Assembly: GCF_000979455.1 (NCBI RefSeq)
Contig: NZ_JJOY01000006.1
Location: forward strand, 115,622-179,621
DNA length: 64,000 nt
DNA from: Methanosarcina sp. 2.H.T.1A.6
Lineage (GTDB): Archaea; Halobacteriota; Methanosarcinia; Methanosarcinales; Methanosarcinaceae
Direction: 5' to 3'
Positions 7,395-16,362 of this stretch are shown here, one piece after another (within the stretch, counting starts at the first letter, position 1; the number at the start of each line of letters is the position of its first letter). The notes below the pieces were generated by a model that saw only the letters and a list, made by a program, of their open reading frames with translations, was not told the origin of the DNA and searched no databases. The position numbers were made by a program, and so were the translations under genes.

Positions 7395-8546
7395 ATGGAT
7401 CTGGAAGATACCCTTCTCATGATGCCTGGTCCCGTACCTGTCGCACCCAGAGTCCTTAGAGCAATGTCAAAACCGATGATCAACCACCGGAGTGCTGAAT
7501 TTGCCGCAATATATACTGATTGCAGGGAAATTCTTGCTGACGTTTTTCAGACAAAAAACGACATCTTTTTGCTCAGTGGTTCCGGGACTGCGGGAATGGA
7601 AGCTGCAGTCGGGTCTGTGGCCGGAAGAGGGGATAAAGTTATTGCTATAGAAAACGGAAAATTCGGAGAGCGTTTCAAAGACCTTGCATCCCTCTATGCC
7701 GAAGTGGTGCCCCTGGAGTTTGAATGGGGTCTTCCTGTTGACCTTGAACAGGTTAAGGAAAAGCTCGAAGAAGGAGCAAAAGCCATCACCCTTGTCCACA
7801 ACGAGACCTCTGCAGGTATCATGAATCCTGCTGCAGAAATAGGCAAACTTGCAAAAAAACACGATGCTCTTTTTATTATGGACGGCGTAACCTCCCTTGG
7901 GGGAGATGTAGTCAAAGTCGATGAATGGGGCGTTGACATTGCAATAGTTGGTTCTCAGAAATGCCTTGCAGCTCCACCGGGAATGGCAGCTGTTTCCGTA
8001 AGCGAAAAAGCCTTTGAGGTTATAACTGGCATGAAGAAGAGGCCCTACTATAATGACCTTAAGGCATATAAAAAGAGCGGGGATAAACCCAAGCCGGAAA
8101 CACCTTACACTCCTGCTATTCCTCTATTTTATGCTCTTCAGGAAGCCCTTCACATCGTTAAAGAAGAAGGCATGGAGGCAAGGATTAGAAGGCACACGAC
8201 TCTTTCCGAAGCCGTAAGGGCAGCAGCCGGCGCAATGAACATAGAGATGTTCCCTCAGCTTAACGAGTACAGCCAGTACTCCAACACCATCACTGCAATG
8301 AAATCTCCTGCAGGGATTGATGGGGAAGACATTAAAAATGACATGAAGAAGCGGGGCATTATTATAGCTGGCGGGCAGGAACGCTTGAAGAGCAAGATTT
8401 TCAGAATTGGAAGCATGGGGAATGTAACTGCAAGGGATGTTCTTTCCACTATCCAGCAGATGGAAATCGTGCTGAAGAAGCGGGGTTACATTGACAGCGT
8501 GGGAGCAGGCACAGAAGCTGCAACACGCGTTATTGATAGGTTATGA
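7395..8546 (+). CDS. Class V pyridoxal-phosphate aminotransferase (serine/alanine-glyoxylate type)
   Basis: A 383-residue fold-type I class V aminotransferase. The N-terminal MPGPVPVAPRVLRAM, the SGSGTAGMEAA phosphate region (about 61-71), the aspartate of IMDGVTSLGG (about 156-165) and the Schiff-base lysine K189 in GSQKCLAAPPG are all present. Relatives include serine-pyruvate and alanine-glyoxylate aminotransferases; the M. jannaschii member MJ0959 has been described as a broad-specificity enzyme able to make phosphoserine, so a role in serine synthesis is plausible. It precedes the ribC-ribH-aspartate aminotransferase run on the same strand but has its own promoter and is separated by 90 nt from ribC. 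Exact substrate cannot be told from sequence. Confidence 0.85.
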   Translation: MDLEDTLLMMPGPVPVAPRVLRAMSKPMINHRSAEFAAIYTDCREILADVFQTKNDIFLLSGSGTAGMEAAVGSVAGRGDKVIAIENGKFGERFKDLASLYAEVVPLEFEWGLPVDLEQVKEKLEEGAKAITLVHNETSAGIMNPAAEIGKLAKKHDALFIMDGVTSLGGDVVKVDEWGVDIAIVGSQKCLAAPPGMAAVSVSEKAFEVITGMKKRPYYNDLKAYKKSGDKPKPETPYTPAIPLFYALQEALHIVKEEGMEARIRRHTTLSEAVRAAAGAMNIEMFPQLNEYSQYSNTITAMKSPAGIDGEDIKNDMKKRGIIIAGGQERLKSKIFRIGSMGNVTARDVLSTIQQMEIVLKKRGYIDSVGAGTEAATRVIDRL

Positions 8547-8612
8547 GAGGATTTAAAAAATCTTTCATAACCAAAGTTTATAAACGTTTCAGGAAAACCA
8601 GAAGAATATTAA

Positions 8613-9101
<489 letters not shown>

Positions 9102-9141
9102 AGCGACTTTAAGTTAAAAACAAGACTGGAGACCTTACTAG

Positions 9142-9546
9142 ATGACTATTAGCCTAGGATTTGTTGTAGCTGAATTTAACAGGGATCTGACCTACCAGAT
9201 GGAGCTGCTTGGAAGAGAGCATGCGGAATTCCTGGGGGCAACAGTTAAAGAGACAATTCTCGTGCCAGGAGTCTTTGACATGCCCCTTGCAATCAAGAAG
9301 CTCTGCCAGAGGGAAGACATTGATGCAGTGGTTACCATAGGGTCGGTAATCGAAGGTGAGACCGACCACGACCAGGTGGTTATGCAGCACGCCGCAAGGA
9401 AGATCATGGATCTTTCCCTTGAGTTCAACAAGCCAGTAACTCTTGGAATTCCGGGTCCGGGTATGACCAGGATGGCTGCTCATGAACGTGTCGACTATGC
9501 TAAAAGGGCAGTAGAAGCTGCAGTAAAGCTGGTGCGGCGGCTGTGA
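9142..9546 (+). CDS. ribH: 6,7-dimethyl-8-ribityllumazine synthase
   Basis: A 134-residue lumazine synthase. It condenses 5-amino-6-ribitylaminouracil with 3,4-dihydroxy-2-butanone 4-phosphate and normally forms icosahedral or pentameric shells. Key features are the N-terminal [13 protein letters not shown] (substrate pocket), [15 protein letters not shown] (about 41-55), the phosphate-binding and catalytic stretch [16 protein letters not shown] (about 72-87, with the catalytic His in DHDQV) and the C-terminal [13 protein letters not shown]. It lies 40 nt after ribC and 55 nt before the aspartate aminotransferase, so the three probably form one transcript. Confidence 0.94.
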   Translation: MTISLGFVVAEFNRDLTYQMELLGREHAEFLGATVKETILVPGVFDMPLAIKKLCQREDIDAVVTIGSVIEGETDHDQVVMQHAARKIMDLSLEFNKPVTLGIPGPGMTRMAAHERVDYAKRAVEAAVKLVRRL

Positions 9547-9601
9547 AGTTCCTTGATGCTTCAATAAGCTAGCAAAAAAGTAACAAAGCAGGACCATTCC
9601 T

Positions 9602-10744
9602 ATGACATCCGCAAGGCTCAAGCGTGTAGAAGAATCCGCAACGATCAGGATCTCCAACATTGCAACCAGAATGATTAAAGAGGGTACAGACGTTATCAAT
9701 TTTAGCCTTGGCGAACCTGATTTCGACACCCCTAAAAACATCTGCGATGCTGCAGCAAAGGCTATGTATGAGGGAAAAACCCACTACGCTCCTTCTGCAG
9801 GCATTCCGGAGCTAAGGGCAGCTATTGCCGAAAAACTGAGGACGGAAAATAATCTGGATGTGGCCGAAAAAGATGTGCTGGTCACCCCGGGCGCAAAGCA
9901 GGGGATTTTCGAAGTGATGATGGGGGCCCTCGACGACGGGGATCAGGCCCTTCTCTTTGATCCTGCCTGGGTAACTTATGACGCCTGCATCCGTTTTGCA
10001 GGAGCAGAAACTGTCTGGGTTCCTACGGTTCCTGAGAAAGGTTTCCTGCCGGACAATTTCGCCGATTACATAAATGATAAAACAAAGCTCATTGTTGTAA
10101 ACAGCCCGGGCAACCCGACAGGCGGAGTATTCGGGAAAAAGACCCTCAAGTGCATTGCCGATCTTGCAATTGACCATGACCTTCTGGTAGTCTCAGATGA
10201 GATCTATGAGAAAATCATCTATGACCGGGAACATATCAGTATTGGCAGTTTTGACGGAATGCAGGAGAGAACCATCACTGTAAACGGTTTCTCCAAGGCA
10301 TATGCAATGACTGGCTGGAGGCTTGGATACCTTACAGCTCCCCCTGATATCTTTAAACTTCTACAGAAGATCCAGTCCCACTCCGTAAGCAGCGCCACTA
10401 CCTTTGTCCAGTACGGTGGGCTTGAAGCCCTTCAGGGCCCTCAGGAAGGAGTCCAGGCAATGGTTGACCGCTTTAAGATGCGCAGGGATATCCTCATCGA
10501 CGGGCTGAATAAAATAGGACTTGAGTGCAAAAAGCCAGACGGGGCCTTCTATGCCTTTGCCAATGTGAGCGAGTTTGGAAACGGGACCAAGGTTGCTGAA
10601 AGGCTCCTGAAGGAAGCTCATGTGGCAGTGACCCCGGGAATTGCTTTCGGGTCTTCCGGAGAGGACTTTATCAGGATTTCCTACGCAACATCCATTGATA
10701 GAATCCGGGAAGCTCTTGACAGGCTTGAAAAGATATTTACATAA
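9602..10744 (+). CDS. Class I/II aspartate aminotransferase
   Basis: A 380-residue pyridoxal-phosphate aminotransferase of subgroup I-gamma. FSLGEPDFDTP (about 34-44), the NSPGNPTGG motif (about 165-173), SDEIYEKIIYD (about 199-209), the lysine K232 in FSKAYAMTGWRLGY and the C-terminal arginine in FIRISYATS (substrate carboxylate) are all present. It most likely interconverts aspartate and 2-oxoglutarate with oxaloacetate and glutamate. Aspartate feeds the homocysteine route encoded 0.9 kb downstream, but the gene itself is in line with ribC-ribH. The convergent FAD synthetase gene ends 72 nt away, beyond a large palindrome. Confidence 0.88.
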   Translation: MTSARLKRVEESATIRISNIATRMIKEGTDVINFSLGEPDFDTPKNICDAAAKAMYEGKTHYAPSAGIPELRAAIAEKLRTENNLDVAEKDVLVTPGAKQGIFEVMMGALDDGDQALLFDPAWVTYDACIRFAGAETVWVPTVPEKGFLPDNFADYINDKTKLIVVNSPGNPTGGVFGKKTLKCIADLAIDHDLLVVSDEIYEKIIYDREHISIGSFDGMQERTITVNGFSKAYAMTGWRLGYLTAPPDIFKLLQKIQSHSVSSATTFVQYGGLEALQGPQEGVQAMVDRFKMRRDILIDGLNKIGLECKKPDGAFYAFANVSEFGNGTKVAERLLKEAHVAVTPGIAFGSSGEDFIRISYATSIDRIREALDRLEKIFT

Positions 10745-10801
10745 AACACTATTCCGAAGCAACCTTTTTAAAAGAGATCAAAAAACGTTTTCTTAATAAA
10801 G

Positions 10802-10829
10802 ACGGTATGGGTAAATTTACCCATACCGT
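10802..10829. terminator. 28-bp perfect palindrome between convergent genes
   Basis: Two 14-base arms (ACGGTATGGGTAAA and its exact complement) with no spacer lie between the aminotransferase and FAD synthetase genes. The right part is coding: it encodes the last residues Arg-Tyr-Gly and the stop of the FAD synthetase. T-runs follow on the minus-strand side. It probably works as a two-way terminator or 3'-end stabiliser. Confidence 0.6.
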
Positions 10830-11236
10830 TTAAGGACCTCTTTTATGATTGCGCCGGTACTGCAGAGGGGACACTCCTTTGAAAATGGAACCCTTACTAC
10901 TTTTGCAGGGAGACCTCTTTTAGTAAGTTCTTTTTCCAGAGGTTCAATATCAAAATACTGATCGTAACCCAGGGCAACTATGTCCGGCTTTATCTCTTTC
11001 AGGGGTTCGAACATGTCTGTTTCACTGCCAAGAAGGGCTTTGTCCACCGTTCCAAGTGCATTTACCATCTCAAACCGCTGCTCCTCAGGAATTATTGGTT
11101 TCGGCTTATGAGTCACATTGGAATCCCTGGCAATAATGACGAAGAGCTCATCTCCAAGAGCTCTTGCCTGGGTCAGGAAATAAACATGTCCCGGATGCAA
11201 AATGTCAAAAGTTCCGGTAGCAAGTACACGTGTCAA
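10817..11236 (-). CDS. ribL: FAD synthetase, archaeal RibL type
   Basis: A nucleotidyltransferase of about 139 residues that adenylates FMN to FAD, the last step of the flavin pathway whose riboflavin steps lie next door. The cytidylyltransferase-like signature TGTFDILHPGHVYFL (HxGH) is near the N terminus, and CPLCSTG with the two C-terminal cysteines characteristic of RibL is at about 122-128. The frame can start at ATG 11272, but TTG at 11236 has AGGTGAT just upstream and gives the expected short N terminus before the first beta strand, so I chose it. The protein could in principle use glycerol-3-phosphate, but the C-terminal cysteines and neighbourhood favour FMN. Confidence 0.87.
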   Translation of the reverse strand: MTRVLATGTFDILHPGHVYFLTQARALGDELFVIIARDSNVTHKPKPIIPEEQRFEMVNALGTVDKALLGSETDMFEPLKEIKPDIVALGYDQYFDIEPLEKELTKRGLPAKVVRVPFSKECPLCSTGAIIKEVLKRYG

Positions 11237-11393
11237 TAAATCACCTGATCTCGGGTAATATCCTGCAAGCATAAGAAACTTACTGAAAATAACCCCACTT
11301 CCTGACTTTAAGAATTACATTTTATTCAACCTGTATATGGTGTGAACGATTATTGCTACTTTAAGAAATAGCCTTTGTGGAAATATAGTCTTA

Positions 11394-11408
11394 ATTACCA
11401 TAAGTAAT
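11394..11408. promoter_or_regulatory. Palindromic operator ATTAC-N5-GTAAT, distal site
   Basis: ATTAC-CATAA-GTAAT followed by ATATATG, matching the site in front of the HTH-CBS regulator gene in both half-sites and in the next seven bases. It lies about 190 nt before the homocysteine synthesis gene. Confidence 0.45.
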
Positions 11409-11529
11409 ATATATGACTCTCGATTATGACTATCGATCATTGGAATGAAGATCTGACAGCGATAGTCTTAAAATAAATGATGCAAAGCCAGAACTTTTCA
11501 CCTATTCCGGAAGTGGCTGTTACTCCGGG

Positions 11530-11544
11530 ATTATCACAAGTAAT
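11530..11544. promoter_or_regulatory. Palindromic operator, proximal site (one mismatch)
   Basis: ATTAT-CACAA-GTAAT followed by ATATAA, 56 nt before the start codon at 11601; the ATATATAA may itself be the TATA box. A further half-site (ATTACCAT) lies at 11562. Binding here would cover the promoter. Confidence 0.45.
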
Positions 11545-11600
11545 ATATAATTCTGGCAAAAATTACCATCTAGATAAATTTGTACTAAGAGGAAACCCGC

Positions 11601-13103
11601 ATGGTTGAAAAATCGGTTCATGAGATCAATAAAAAAATTGAAGATGGAAGCGTCAATGTAGTCACAGCCGAGGAAATGGTCGGGATTGTTGAAAACCTTG
11701 GCGTGGAAGGTGCCGCAAGAGAAGTGGATGTGGTCACTACAGGCACTTTCGGAGCCATGTGCTCTTCAGGTTTGATGCTTAATCTAGGTCATTCTGAACC
11801 TCCAATCAAAATTCAGAAAGTCTGGTTCAATAATGTGGAGGCATACAGCGGGCTTGCTGCTGTTGACGCTTACCTTGGAGCTGCCCAGATCTCGGACACA
11901 CGCGGGATACAGTATGGTGGAGCACATGTTATTGAAGACCTGCTGAGGGGAAAAGAAATCGATGTGCATGCAACTTCCTATGGGACAGACTGTTACCCCA
12001 GGAAAGTACTTGATACGACAATCACCCTTAATGACCTGAACGAGGCAGTCCTTCTCAACCCCAGGAATGCCTACCAGAAATATGCTGCTGCAACAAACAG
12101 TTCAAAAAGGATTCTGAACACCTATATGGGAGAGCTTCTTCCCAACTTCGGGAATGTAACCTATTCCGGAGCTGGAGTGCTTTCTCCTCTCTCAAATGAC
12201 CCCAGCTATGAAACTATCGGGATGGGTACAAGGATTTTTATGGGCGGAGCCCAGGGCTACATTATCGGAAACGGGACCCAGCACTCCCCCTCCGGCGGGT
12301 TTGGGACCCTCATGCTTAAAGGGAACCTGAAGGAAATGAATCCTGATTATTTAAGGGCTGCTTCTTTTACAGGCTATGGGACAACCCTTTATATGGGAAT
12401 TGGAATTCCGATCCCTATTCTTAATGAAAAACTTGCAGCCTCAACTGCAGTGCGTGACGTGGACATTATGACCAGTGTCCTCGACTATGCTGTGGGCAGC
12501 AGGGATAAGCCTGTGATAAAGCAGGTAAACTATGCCGATCTCAGATCAGGCTCGGTGCAGATTGATGGAAAGGATGTTCCGACCTCCTCCCTCTCAAGCT
12601 TCAAGAACGCAAGAAAGATTGCAAATGAACTTAAGGAATGGGTAAAGCACGGGAACTTCTTTGTCAGCATGCCTGTGGAAAGGATTTGCTGTGAAGGCTC
12701 GGCAAAATCCATGAAACAGACTCAGGCAGTACCTCTCGTAAAAGACGTCATGTCCGATTTTATTGTAACAATCAAAAAGAACCAGACGGTTCAGGACGCT
12801 GCAAAGAAAATCTGGGAGAACTCCTTCAACCACCTTGCTGTGATTTCGGATACAGGTGAACTGGTAGGAATCCTGACCGCATGGGATATCTCAAAAGCCG
12901 TCGCCGAAAACAGATTTGATTCCGTAGAAAGTGTCATGACGAAAAAAGTCCTTACCTGTGCCCCGAACGAACCTGTAGATCTTGCAGCTCGCAGGCTGGA
13001 CCGCTACGGCGTTTCTGCAATGCCTGTTATCGATGCACAGAGACAAGTCCTCGGAATAATCACCAGTGACAATATAAGCAAACTTCTTGCAAGGAGGTAC
13101 TGA
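11601..13103 (+). CDS. L-aspartate-semialdehyde sulfurtransferase (DUF39/HcyBio) with CBS domains
   Basis: 500 residues: an N-terminal HcyBio (DUF39) domain (about 10-360) and two CBS domains (about 385-500). This is the same architecture as M. acetivorans MA1821, which with its ferredoxin partner turns aspartate semialdehyde into homocysteine using sulfide. The two cysteines reported as essential there are conserved at identical numbers, Cys54 (FGAMCSSG) and Cys131 (GTDCYPRK). Glycine-rich stretches GNGTQHSPSGGFG near 230 are also present. The CBS pair suggests feedback by an adenosyl ligand; the homologue MJ0100 binds S-adenosylmethionine through its CBS domains. A GAGGA ribosome site lies upstream, and the partner gene begins 2 nt after the stop. 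Two operator-like palindromes precede it. Confidence 0.93.
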   Translation: MVEKSVHEINKKIEDGSVNVVTAEEMVGIVENLGVEGAAREVDVVTTGTFGAMCSSGLMLNLGHSEPPIKIQKVWFNNVEAYSGLAAVDAYLGAAQISDTRGIQYGGAHVIEDLLRGKEIDVHATSYGTDCYPRKVLDTTITLNDLNEAVLLNPRNAYQKYAAATNSSKRILNTYMGELLPNFGNVTYSGAGVLSPLSNDPSYETIGMGTRIFMGGAQGYIIGNGTQHSPSGGFGTLMLKGNLKEMNPDYLRAASFTGYGTTLYMGIGIPIPILNEKLAASTAVRDVDIMTSVLDYAVGSRDKPVIKQVNYADLRSGSVQIDGKDVPTSSLSSFKNARKIANELKEWVKHGNFFVSMPVERICCEGSAKSMKQTQAVPLVKDVMSDFIVTIKKNQTVQDAAKKIWENSFNHLAVISDTGELVGILTAWDISKAVAENRFDSVESVMTKKVLTCAPNEPVDLAARRLDRYGVSAMPVIDAQRQVLGIITSDNISKLLARRY

Positions 13104-13105
13104 GC

Positions 13106-13492
13106 GTGAAAATAAAGATCAGCATCCCTACGGAAAGGATCCATAATCCCATTATCTCCGAGTCCATTATCGAAACAGGAATCCTGCTTAATATCATGGT
13201 CGCTAATATCGACTCGACTTACGGAGAACTGATTGCAGATGTGAAAGATTCCAGGTTCGACAAGATTAAAAATGCTCTCGAATCAAGAGGGGCAATAGTT
13301 GCAATTCTGGACCGGCCCATTCACAGGGATGAGGAGGAATGTGTTGAATGCGGAGCCTGCATCTCCGTCTGCCCGATGAAGGTTTATGCTTTTGATGAGA
13401 CCTGGGGCCTCTGCGTGGACGAAAAGAAGTGTATCCAGTGCGGCATGTGCATCAAGATGTGCCCGCACGGGGCTTTAAAACTTGGAGAATGA
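13106..13492 (+). CDS. NIL-domain plus 2x[4Fe-4S] ferredoxin, homocysteine synthesis partner
   Basis: 128 residues: an N-terminal NIL (ACT-like) domain (about 1-75) followed by two CxxCxxCxxxCP motifs (CVECGACISVCP about 82-93, CIQCGMCIKMCP about 112-123). It corresponds to MA1822 of M. acetivorans, the redox partner of the aspartate-semialdehyde sulfurtransferase, thought to supply electrons for reductive sulfur transfer. Start GTG at 13106, with GGAGG eight bases upstream inside the end of the previous gene; a 2-nt gap means tight translational coupling. A long pyrimidine tract follows. Confidence 0.92.
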   Translation: MKIKISIPTERIHNPIISESIIETGILLNIMVANIDSTYGELIADVKDSRFDKIKNALESRGAIVAILDRPIHRDEEECVECGACISVCPMKVYAFDETWGLCVDEKKCIQCGMCIKMCPHGALKLGE

Positions 13493-13502
13493 AAGAAAAC
13501 CG

Positions 13503-13660
13503 ATCCGCGGATTTTTCTTCTTTTTTCTTCTTTTTTTCACCTTTTCTTTTTTTCTATCTTTTCCTTTTTCCTTCGATTTTCCTTTTTTTCTATCTTTTCC
13601 TTTTTTCCTCACCTTTTCCTCTTTTTCTACCTTTTTCATCCTTCCCCCGGTTTTCAGCTT
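13503..13660 (+). terminator. Polypyrimidine terminator tract
   Basis: Nearly pure T/C for about 150 nt with many T-runs of four to seven, including repeats of a TTTTTCTATCTTTTCC-like unit, directly after the homocysteine operon. Frames through it translate to poly-Phe/Ser and are not genes. From 13661 to 13988 I see no gene. Confidence 0.65.
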
Positions 13661-13988
13661 TTTTTATCCGGCATAGAGCGTTCATACAGGAGTATAGTTG
13701 TGGATACCGATATCTATTTTGAAACCCTCCTTATTTATAGATTGAAACAAATAATTATGATGTATAGTAAGATGATTACAGGTGAAAGTCATCTGCTGTT
13801 GGAAGTATATGCTGTCTCAAGCACCTTCCGTCAGAACTGCATTTTAAAAGCATATCAGCAACTCCCGCAAAAGCAGATTTTTTCTCTGTATTTTTTCATT
13901 CTGAGAGACAAAACAGGCGGGGGAATCTTTACAAAGAAAGTGAATTTGCATAGTGCCTTTGGAATCCTTGAAAAAGGGGAGCAAACCT

Positions 13989-14801
13989 ATGAGAATCCTT
14001 GTACTTTATACAGGCGAACTCGGAAAAAAAGTTATCCAGAATCTGATAAATCCGTCAAGTTTCTGCGTGTCGTGCGGTGAGCTCTGCAACCACTGCCGCC
14101 AGGCAAGGAAATCTTATGCAAACCTGATTGTGGGAATCCATGAGTTTCCGGACGACCTGCCTTCATTTATTGAAGAGCCCGCCCAGTTCCTGCCTCCAAA
14201 GCTTCCGGAGTGTGATTTGATCCTTGCTATAGGGATCCACCCCGACCTCCTTGCAGCCCTTCCGGAAGTCGTGCAGAAAACGGGGGCAAAAGCCGTAATT
14301 GCACCTGCTGAAGACTCAAAGAAGACTCCTACCGGTGTCCTTGAGCAGCTCAGAAAAGAACTCGAAGCTACAGGTGTTGAATTCGAGGCTCCAAAACCCT
14401 TCTGTGCCCTTGAAAAGACCGGAAAGCCAATTATAGATGCTTTTGTGGACCTTGGTTTCGGAAGGCCGGTGCTCAGGATCGAGATGAGCCCTGACGGGAA
14501 GATGTTCATAGGAGCAGGCGTAATCCGGGATGCCCCCTGCGGCTCAACCTGGTTTGTCGCAAAAAAGCTCGGCTGGACCGATCTTTCGGGATACAAAGAA
14601 ACCGTCTCAGGAGCCCATCACTCCTATCCCTGTACCGGAAGCATGGACAAAGACCCCCAGATAGGGGATACTATCCTGCACAAAGCCGGATATATCATCA
14701 GGGAGGCTGTGGAAGACGCAATGGAATGTGCAAAAATAGAAAAGGACAGGCTTTCGACAACCTGTGGCGATGAAGTTCAAGCCCTGGCTTCTGAAAATTA
14801 A
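13989..14801 (+). CDS. DUF166 family protein
   Basis: A 270-residue archaeal DUF166 (PF02593) protein. The start RILVLYTGELGKKVI looks like a Rossmann-type first strand, followed by a cysteine cluster CVSCGELCNHC (about 25-35) that could bind a metal or FeS centre, and conserved blocks IGIHPDLL, GAKAVIAPAED and DAPCGSTWFVAKKL. Members were once annotated as thymidylate synthase in methanogens without evidence; function is unknown. The longer frame from 13953 was rejected because GGGGAG lies eight bases before the ATG at 13989, where homology-like sequence begins. It has no operon partner. Confidence 0.8.
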   Translation: MRILVLYTGELGKKVIQNLINPSSFCVSCGELCNHCRQARKSYANLIVGIHEFPDDLPSFIEEPAQFLPPKLPECDLILAIGIHPDLLAALPEVVQKTGAKAVIAPAEDSKKTPTGVLEQLRKELEATGVEFEAPKPFCALEKTGKPIIDAFVDLGFGRPVLRIEMSPDGKMFIGAGVIRDAPCGSTWFVAKKLGWTDLSGYKETVSGAHHSYPCTGSMDKDPQIGDTILHKAGYIIREAVEDAMECAKIEKDRLSTTCGDEVQALASEN

Positions 14802-14874
14802 TACGGAAAAGAAGAAAAGGCACAATTTTTTCCTTACCCTTTCTTATTTTCCGGAGTAAAGGATCTGGTTTGGG

Positions 14875-15597
14875 TTAGGTGTAAATTACGTTTGAAACTC
14901 TTTTTTCGGGCTGCGCCTGGAAATATACCTCTTCATAAGGCTGGACAACTACAAATCCTTCTCCTCTGAAAACCATCTGGACGGATTCTCCGCTGCTTTT
15001 TCCAATGAGAGTTTTCAGGGAGATATCGGTTTTTATCTCCGGCTCAAGGTTTCCTGACCAGGCAACTGTGACGCTGGGGGAAGTTAAGACCGGACGTTCT
15101 TTAGTTACCCTGAAGGTCAGAGGATCATGGTGGGTGGTGATGGCAACCATACCGGTTCCTTCAAGTTTTACGTTGTAAATCTCATTGTCCATCACTCCTG
15201 AGAGCTTTCTCATCATCTTGATATCCCAGTTGATAGAGTTTTCAATAGCCAGGATGTCGTTACAGTTTGCGAAGATGGAGTCGTTTTCAAGTTTCAGAAT
15301 TGAGACCTTCTTCCCTTTGTCCGCAAGGTAGAGTTTTCCCCGTCCTTCTGCTTTTATGAGGCTGATACCTTCTCCTGCAAGGGATATTTTCACGAGCTTT
15401 CCAAGCCCGTGTTCAAGGCCTCCTTCCCGCATAAACCTTATGTCTCCTGTGTATGCTACCATGGAGTCCATTTTTGTCCATACCATGCCGTTGAGGTTTA
15501 CCTCTAGCAGGTGTTCTCTTTCCAGTTCAAAAACTCCCTGCCCAGGGGCTCTTTTTCCTGTGTTTTTGATAAAATCTTCTAACGAATGGCTTCCCAT
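14875..15597 (-). CDS. AIM24 family protein
   Basis: About 240 residues with the all-beta AIM24/TRAP-like fold (PF01987): repeated glycine-hydrophobic strands such as GDIRFMREGGLEHGLGK, LAGEGISLIKAEGRGKLYLA, and the C-terminal MVFRGEGFVVVQPYEEVYF. The family is named after a yeast mitochondrial protein; the prokaryotic role is not known. I chose ATG 15597 over ATG 15618 because AGGTG lies eight bases before the former. Divergent from the Mth938-like gene with a 212-nt gap. Confidence 0.82.
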   Translation of the reverse strand: MGSHSLEDFIKNTGKRAPGQGVFELEREHLLEVNLNGMVWTKMDSMVAYTGDIRFMREGGLEHGLGKLVKISLAGEGISLIKAEGRGKLYLADKGKKVSILKLENDSIFANCNDILAIENSINWDIKMMRKLSGVMDNEIYNVKLEGTGMVAITTHHDPLTFRVTKERPVLTSPSVTVAWSGNLEPEIKTDISLKTLIGKSSGESVQMVFRGEGFVVVQPYEEVYFQAQPEKRVSNVIYT

Positions 15598-15809
15598 CGT
15601 TTTTTCACCTCTGGTCATATTTGTATTTTTATTATTGTGTCAATGTTTAATATTTTCTAATAAATATAAATAAGTATTCCTGTATTCCTTTCAACTAAAC
15701 TGATGTGAGTTTATGTATCCGGAGCAAACTTCCTGTTATTTATATGAAGCGTGCTAAACAATTGTAAAATATAAAATCTCGTTTTCAGTTTTAATTTCAG
15801 GAGGTAGCC

Positions 15810-16172
15810 ATGAAACCAAAGATTGATTCCACAAGTTTTGGTTCGATTACTGTAGAAGGAGAGACTTTTGATTACGATATTCTCATCCGCCTCGACGGCA
15901 GAGTTGAAAACCGGGAGAAAATGCTTTCAAAAGAAAAGTACGGAACCTCTCATAAAATATCTCTTGAAGAAGCAGAGCATATTTATGAGGAAGGGACAGA
16001 AAAAATCATCATAGGGACCGGGCAGACAGGGTTTGTGAAACTTTCGGAGGAAGCTGAAGACTTTTTCACGGGAAAAAAATGCGGAATAGAGCTTTTCCCG
16101 ACTCCCTGGGCAGTTGAACGCTGGAATGAAATCGAAGGCAGAGTCTCTGCAGTGTTCCATATAACCTGCTGA
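15810..16172 (+). CDS. Mth938-like domain protein (DUF498)
   Basis: 120 residues matching the Mth938/NDUFAF3 domain (PF04430): an N-terminal strand FGSITVEGETFDYDILI, then HKISLEEAEHIYEEGTEKIIIGTGQTG and the C-terminal LFPTPWAVERWNEIEG segment. The archaeal single-domain structure is known from M. thermautotrophicus MTH938; biochemical function is not. The eukaryotic relative assists respiratory complex I assembly. An excellent AGGAGG ribosome site lies six bases before the ATG. Confidence 0.85.
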   Translation: MKPKIDSTSFGSITVEGETFDYDILIRLDGRVENREKMLSKEKYGTSHKISLEEAEHIYEEGTEKIIIGTGQTGFVKLSEEAEDFFTGKKCGIELFPTPWAVERWNEIEGRVSAVFHITC

Positions 16173-16362
16173 GAAACAAAGACCGACAATTGACAGGCAA
16201 TTTTAACAAATAAGGCCGGGCTGTCTGGATTTTTGCTGAAGCAGCCCTGCCTTACGGTAAATTCCTGTAACTGTATTTTTTCTGCATTTTATCCAATTAT
16301 TTGAATTTTTTTGGCCTTTTATCCAGCTATCTGCATTTTTTCTGTATTTTATCCGGTTATAA

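Noticed and set aside
13429-13722. Frames through the polypyrimidine tract (poly-Phe/Ser proteins)
   Set aside because: They are direct translations of the T/C tract that ends the homocysteine operon.
13700-14080. 126-codon frame overlapping the DUF166 start
   Set aside because: It overlaps the well-supported DUF166 gene in another frame and has no motif.
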